DNA of 64,000 nucleotides from Tatlockia sp. (GTDB lineage Bacteria; Pseudomonadota; Gammaproteobacteria; Legionellales; Legionellaceae): NCBI GenBank assembly GCA_013697955.1, contig JACCVV010000009.1, positions 62,001 to 126,000 of the forward strand, read 5' to 3'. Shown piece by piece: positions 62,377 to 64,000 of this stretch (position 1 is its first letter; each line of letters starts with the position of its first letter). The notes under the pieces were generated by a model. It saw only the letters and a program-made list of their open reading frames with translations, ran no database searches and was not told where the DNA came from. The position numbers and the translations under genes were made by a program.

Positions 62377-63251
62377 CACTGTACCCTCACTTTTTTATTA
62401 TTTCCTGCTTCTTTTATGGCTTGAAGCATTATGAAAGCCTGATTCGTTTCTTCCACATCATGAGTTCTAATTATTGCAACACCCTGCAAAGCGGCGAAAA
62501 CTGCAATTGCCAATCCTCCTGAAAGTCGCCTATTAACAGGAGCGTTTAGGATTAGACCTAAAGAACATTTACGCGAAACTCCCAGCATAAGCGGAAGATC
62601 ATGCCGTTTAAACTCGGCAATTCTATTTACTAGCTCCATGTTGTGCTCAACTGTTTTACCAAAACCAAACCCAGGATCAATTATCAAATTTTGCCTTTTG
62701 ATGCCTGCCGCTATTAAGGTGGCGATTCGCTGCTTAAAAAATTGGTTGAGCTCTTCTATTAGGTTCTGCGAATAAAAAGGTTTATTTTGCATGGTTTCTG
62801 GATTTCCTTGCATATGCATAATGCACAAGGGTACATCCAATTTTACAGCTAAAGCCAACGACTCATTAGACCTAAATCCTGAGATATCATTAATCATTGA
62901 TGCGCCGGCAGCAACTGCTTCATGCATTACTTGTGCCTTAGTTGTATCAATTGATAAACAGATATCACTTTCTTTTCTTATTTCTTTAATTATTGGGATA
63001 ACTCGGGTCAACTCCTCTTCGCAACTAACAGTTGCAGCGCCAGGTTTGGATGATTCACCGCCAATATCAATCATGTCGGCCCCCGCTTCAATCATTTGCT
63101 GAGCTTTTATCATTGCCTTTTCATGGGTGAAATATTTCCCACCATCAGAAAAAGAGTCAGGTGTGACGTTAAGGACTCCCATGATTAAAGGTTTTGATAA
63201 ATTTTCAGCATTGTAGGTTTTACACCATTGCTTTATTTGCTCTGTGTTCAC
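62376..63251 (-). CDS. folP: Dihydropteroate synthase
   Basis: The 291-residue TIM-barrel enzyme joins para-aminobenzoate to the pterin pyrophosphate in folate synthesis and is the sulfonamide target. Signatures are [17 protein letters not shown] (about residues 24-40), [41 protein letters not shown] and RTHDV. It sits between ftsH and glmM, a common gammaproteobacterial order. Confidence 0.97.
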
Positions 63252-63295
63252 GGAATGATTTTACCTTTTGCAGGACAAAGTAATCTGATTTGATG

Positions 63296-63330
63296 AGCCA
63301 AAATTCCTACATTAAAGGGACATTTTGGCT
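63296..63330 (-). terminator. Inverted repeat between ftsH and folP
   Basis: A perfect 9-bp repeat, AGCCAAAAT (63296-63304) and ATTTTGGCT (63322-63330), with a 17-nt loop lies 46 bp after the ftsH stop and 45 bp before folP. There is no T-tract beyond the stem. It may be a weak terminator or processing site. Confidence 0.4.
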
Positions 63331-63376
63331 GACTGAAAAACTATTTGCATAGGCATAATAGATGTATTAGAGGATC

Positions 63377-64000
63377 TTAATGTTCACCAGCTGGATAATC
63401 GACTGCCTTACCGTTGATTGATTTTGCGTTAATATTTTCGCCTTTTTTATCTTGATCCATCTTTTGAGATGCTTCCCAATCGTCGGGGGGAGACGGTTCA
63501 TGACCAGCCATTATTTCTGCTATTTGCTTGGCATCAATTGTTTCGTATTTTATGAGCGCATCTGCCATTACGTGTAGTTTATCCAAATTTGTATTTAAAA
63601 TTTCTTCAGCACGCTGATAGTTTCTATCAATAATTGTTTTAACTTCATCATCAATCTGCTGAGCGGTTTTATCAGATACTTCTTTATGCTGGCTTACCGA
63701 TCTTCCAAGAAACACTTCACCTTCTTCTTCGCCAAAAGTGAGCGGACCTAAGTTTGATAAGCCCCAGCTTTTAACCATTTTTCGGGCTATTTCGGTTGCA
63801 CGCATGATGTCGTTTGATGCACCTGTGGTGACAGATTCGGCACCAAAGATAATTACTTCGGCAATTCGTCCACCGAATAAGCTTGATAATTGACTTTCAA
63901 GTCGACGCTTGGAATGGCTATATCGATCTTGTTCAGGTAAAAACATGGTGACGCCCAAGGCACGGCCTCGCGGAATAATGCTTACTTTATAAACAGGATC
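63377..64000 (-). CDS. ftsH: ATP-dependent zinc metalloprotease FtsH, C-terminal part
   Basis: The frame is open to the right edge of the window; 207 C-terminal residues are visible, starting DPVYKVSIIPRGRALGVTMF. This is the peptidase domain of the membrane AAA+ protease. The third zinc-ligand region lies in SVTTGASNDIMRATEIARKM, followed by the helical MVKSWGLSNLGPLTFGE. The HEXXH and AAA modules lie outside. The tail (about the last 35 residues) is charged and divergent, as in the family. Confidence 0.97.
   Translation of the reverse strand, partial: DPVYKVSIIPRGRALGVTMFLPEQDRYSHSKRRLESQLSSLFGGRIAEVIIFGAESVTTGASNDIMRATEIARKMVKSWGLSNLGPLTFGEEEGEVFLGRSVSQHKEVSDKTAQQIDDEVKTIIDRNYQRAEEILNTNLDKLHVMADALIKYETIDAKQIAEIMAGHEPSPPDDWEASQKMDQDKKGENINAKSINGKAVDYPAGEH

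Overview
The window is AT-rich gammaproteobacterial chromosome. Gene content and order point to the genus Legionella or a close relative: sdhCDAB directly followed by sucABCD; a 14-gene nuo operon preceded by folP-glmM-tpiA-secG and followed by tRNA-fMet-rimP-nusA-infB-rbfA-truB-rpsO-pnp; and several large proteins of effector-like architecture that belong to no family I recognise. The organism is inferred, because no rRNA is present. No insertion sequence, phage, CRISPR array or integrase was seen.

Layout. 1-3830: accessory left end with a large unknown protein cut by the window edge, a small membrane protein whose frame is broken near its 3' end, and a CatB/Vat-like acetyltransferase. 3940-13872: TCA-cycle block on the minus strand (sdhCDAB, sucAB, sucCD), with an intrinsic terminator between sucB and sucC. 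13979-16150: a PTPMT1-like phosphatase with a C-terminal membrane hairpin, and an unknown protein. 16288-19010: feoABC ferrous iron uptake under a clear Fur box. 19235-21603: periplasmic Cu/Zn SOD, ZapE and an alpha/beta hydrolase. 21644-23437: panB-panC, with a 17-codon leader ORF overlapping the panB start. 23465-25915: a GGDEF-EAL protein broken by a one-base deletion. 25932-30612: priC, an APC transporter and a 798-residue protein built of ~35-residue repeats arranged in a ~210-residue super-repeat. 30890-34336: Kef-type antiporter, ppa, HIT protein, folE. 34391-35401: about 1 kb without genes, ending in a 13.7-copy CTTGAA microsatellite. 35402-44648: pnp, rpsO, truB, rbfA, infB, nusA, rimP and tRNA-fMet. 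44952-59625: nuoN to nuoA. 59647-64000: tRNA-Leu(GAG), secG, tpiA, glmM, folP and the C-terminal part of ftsH.

The core parts form a respiratory unit (2-oxoglutarate to succinate, succinate:quinone reductase, complex I) and a translation/RNA-decay unit. The accessory genes between them are where novelty is likely: the repeat protein (28216-30612), the PTPMT1-like protein (13979-15427), the left-edge protein, and the gene-free microsatellite region. Functions of these are inferred from sequence features only; no database search was possible.
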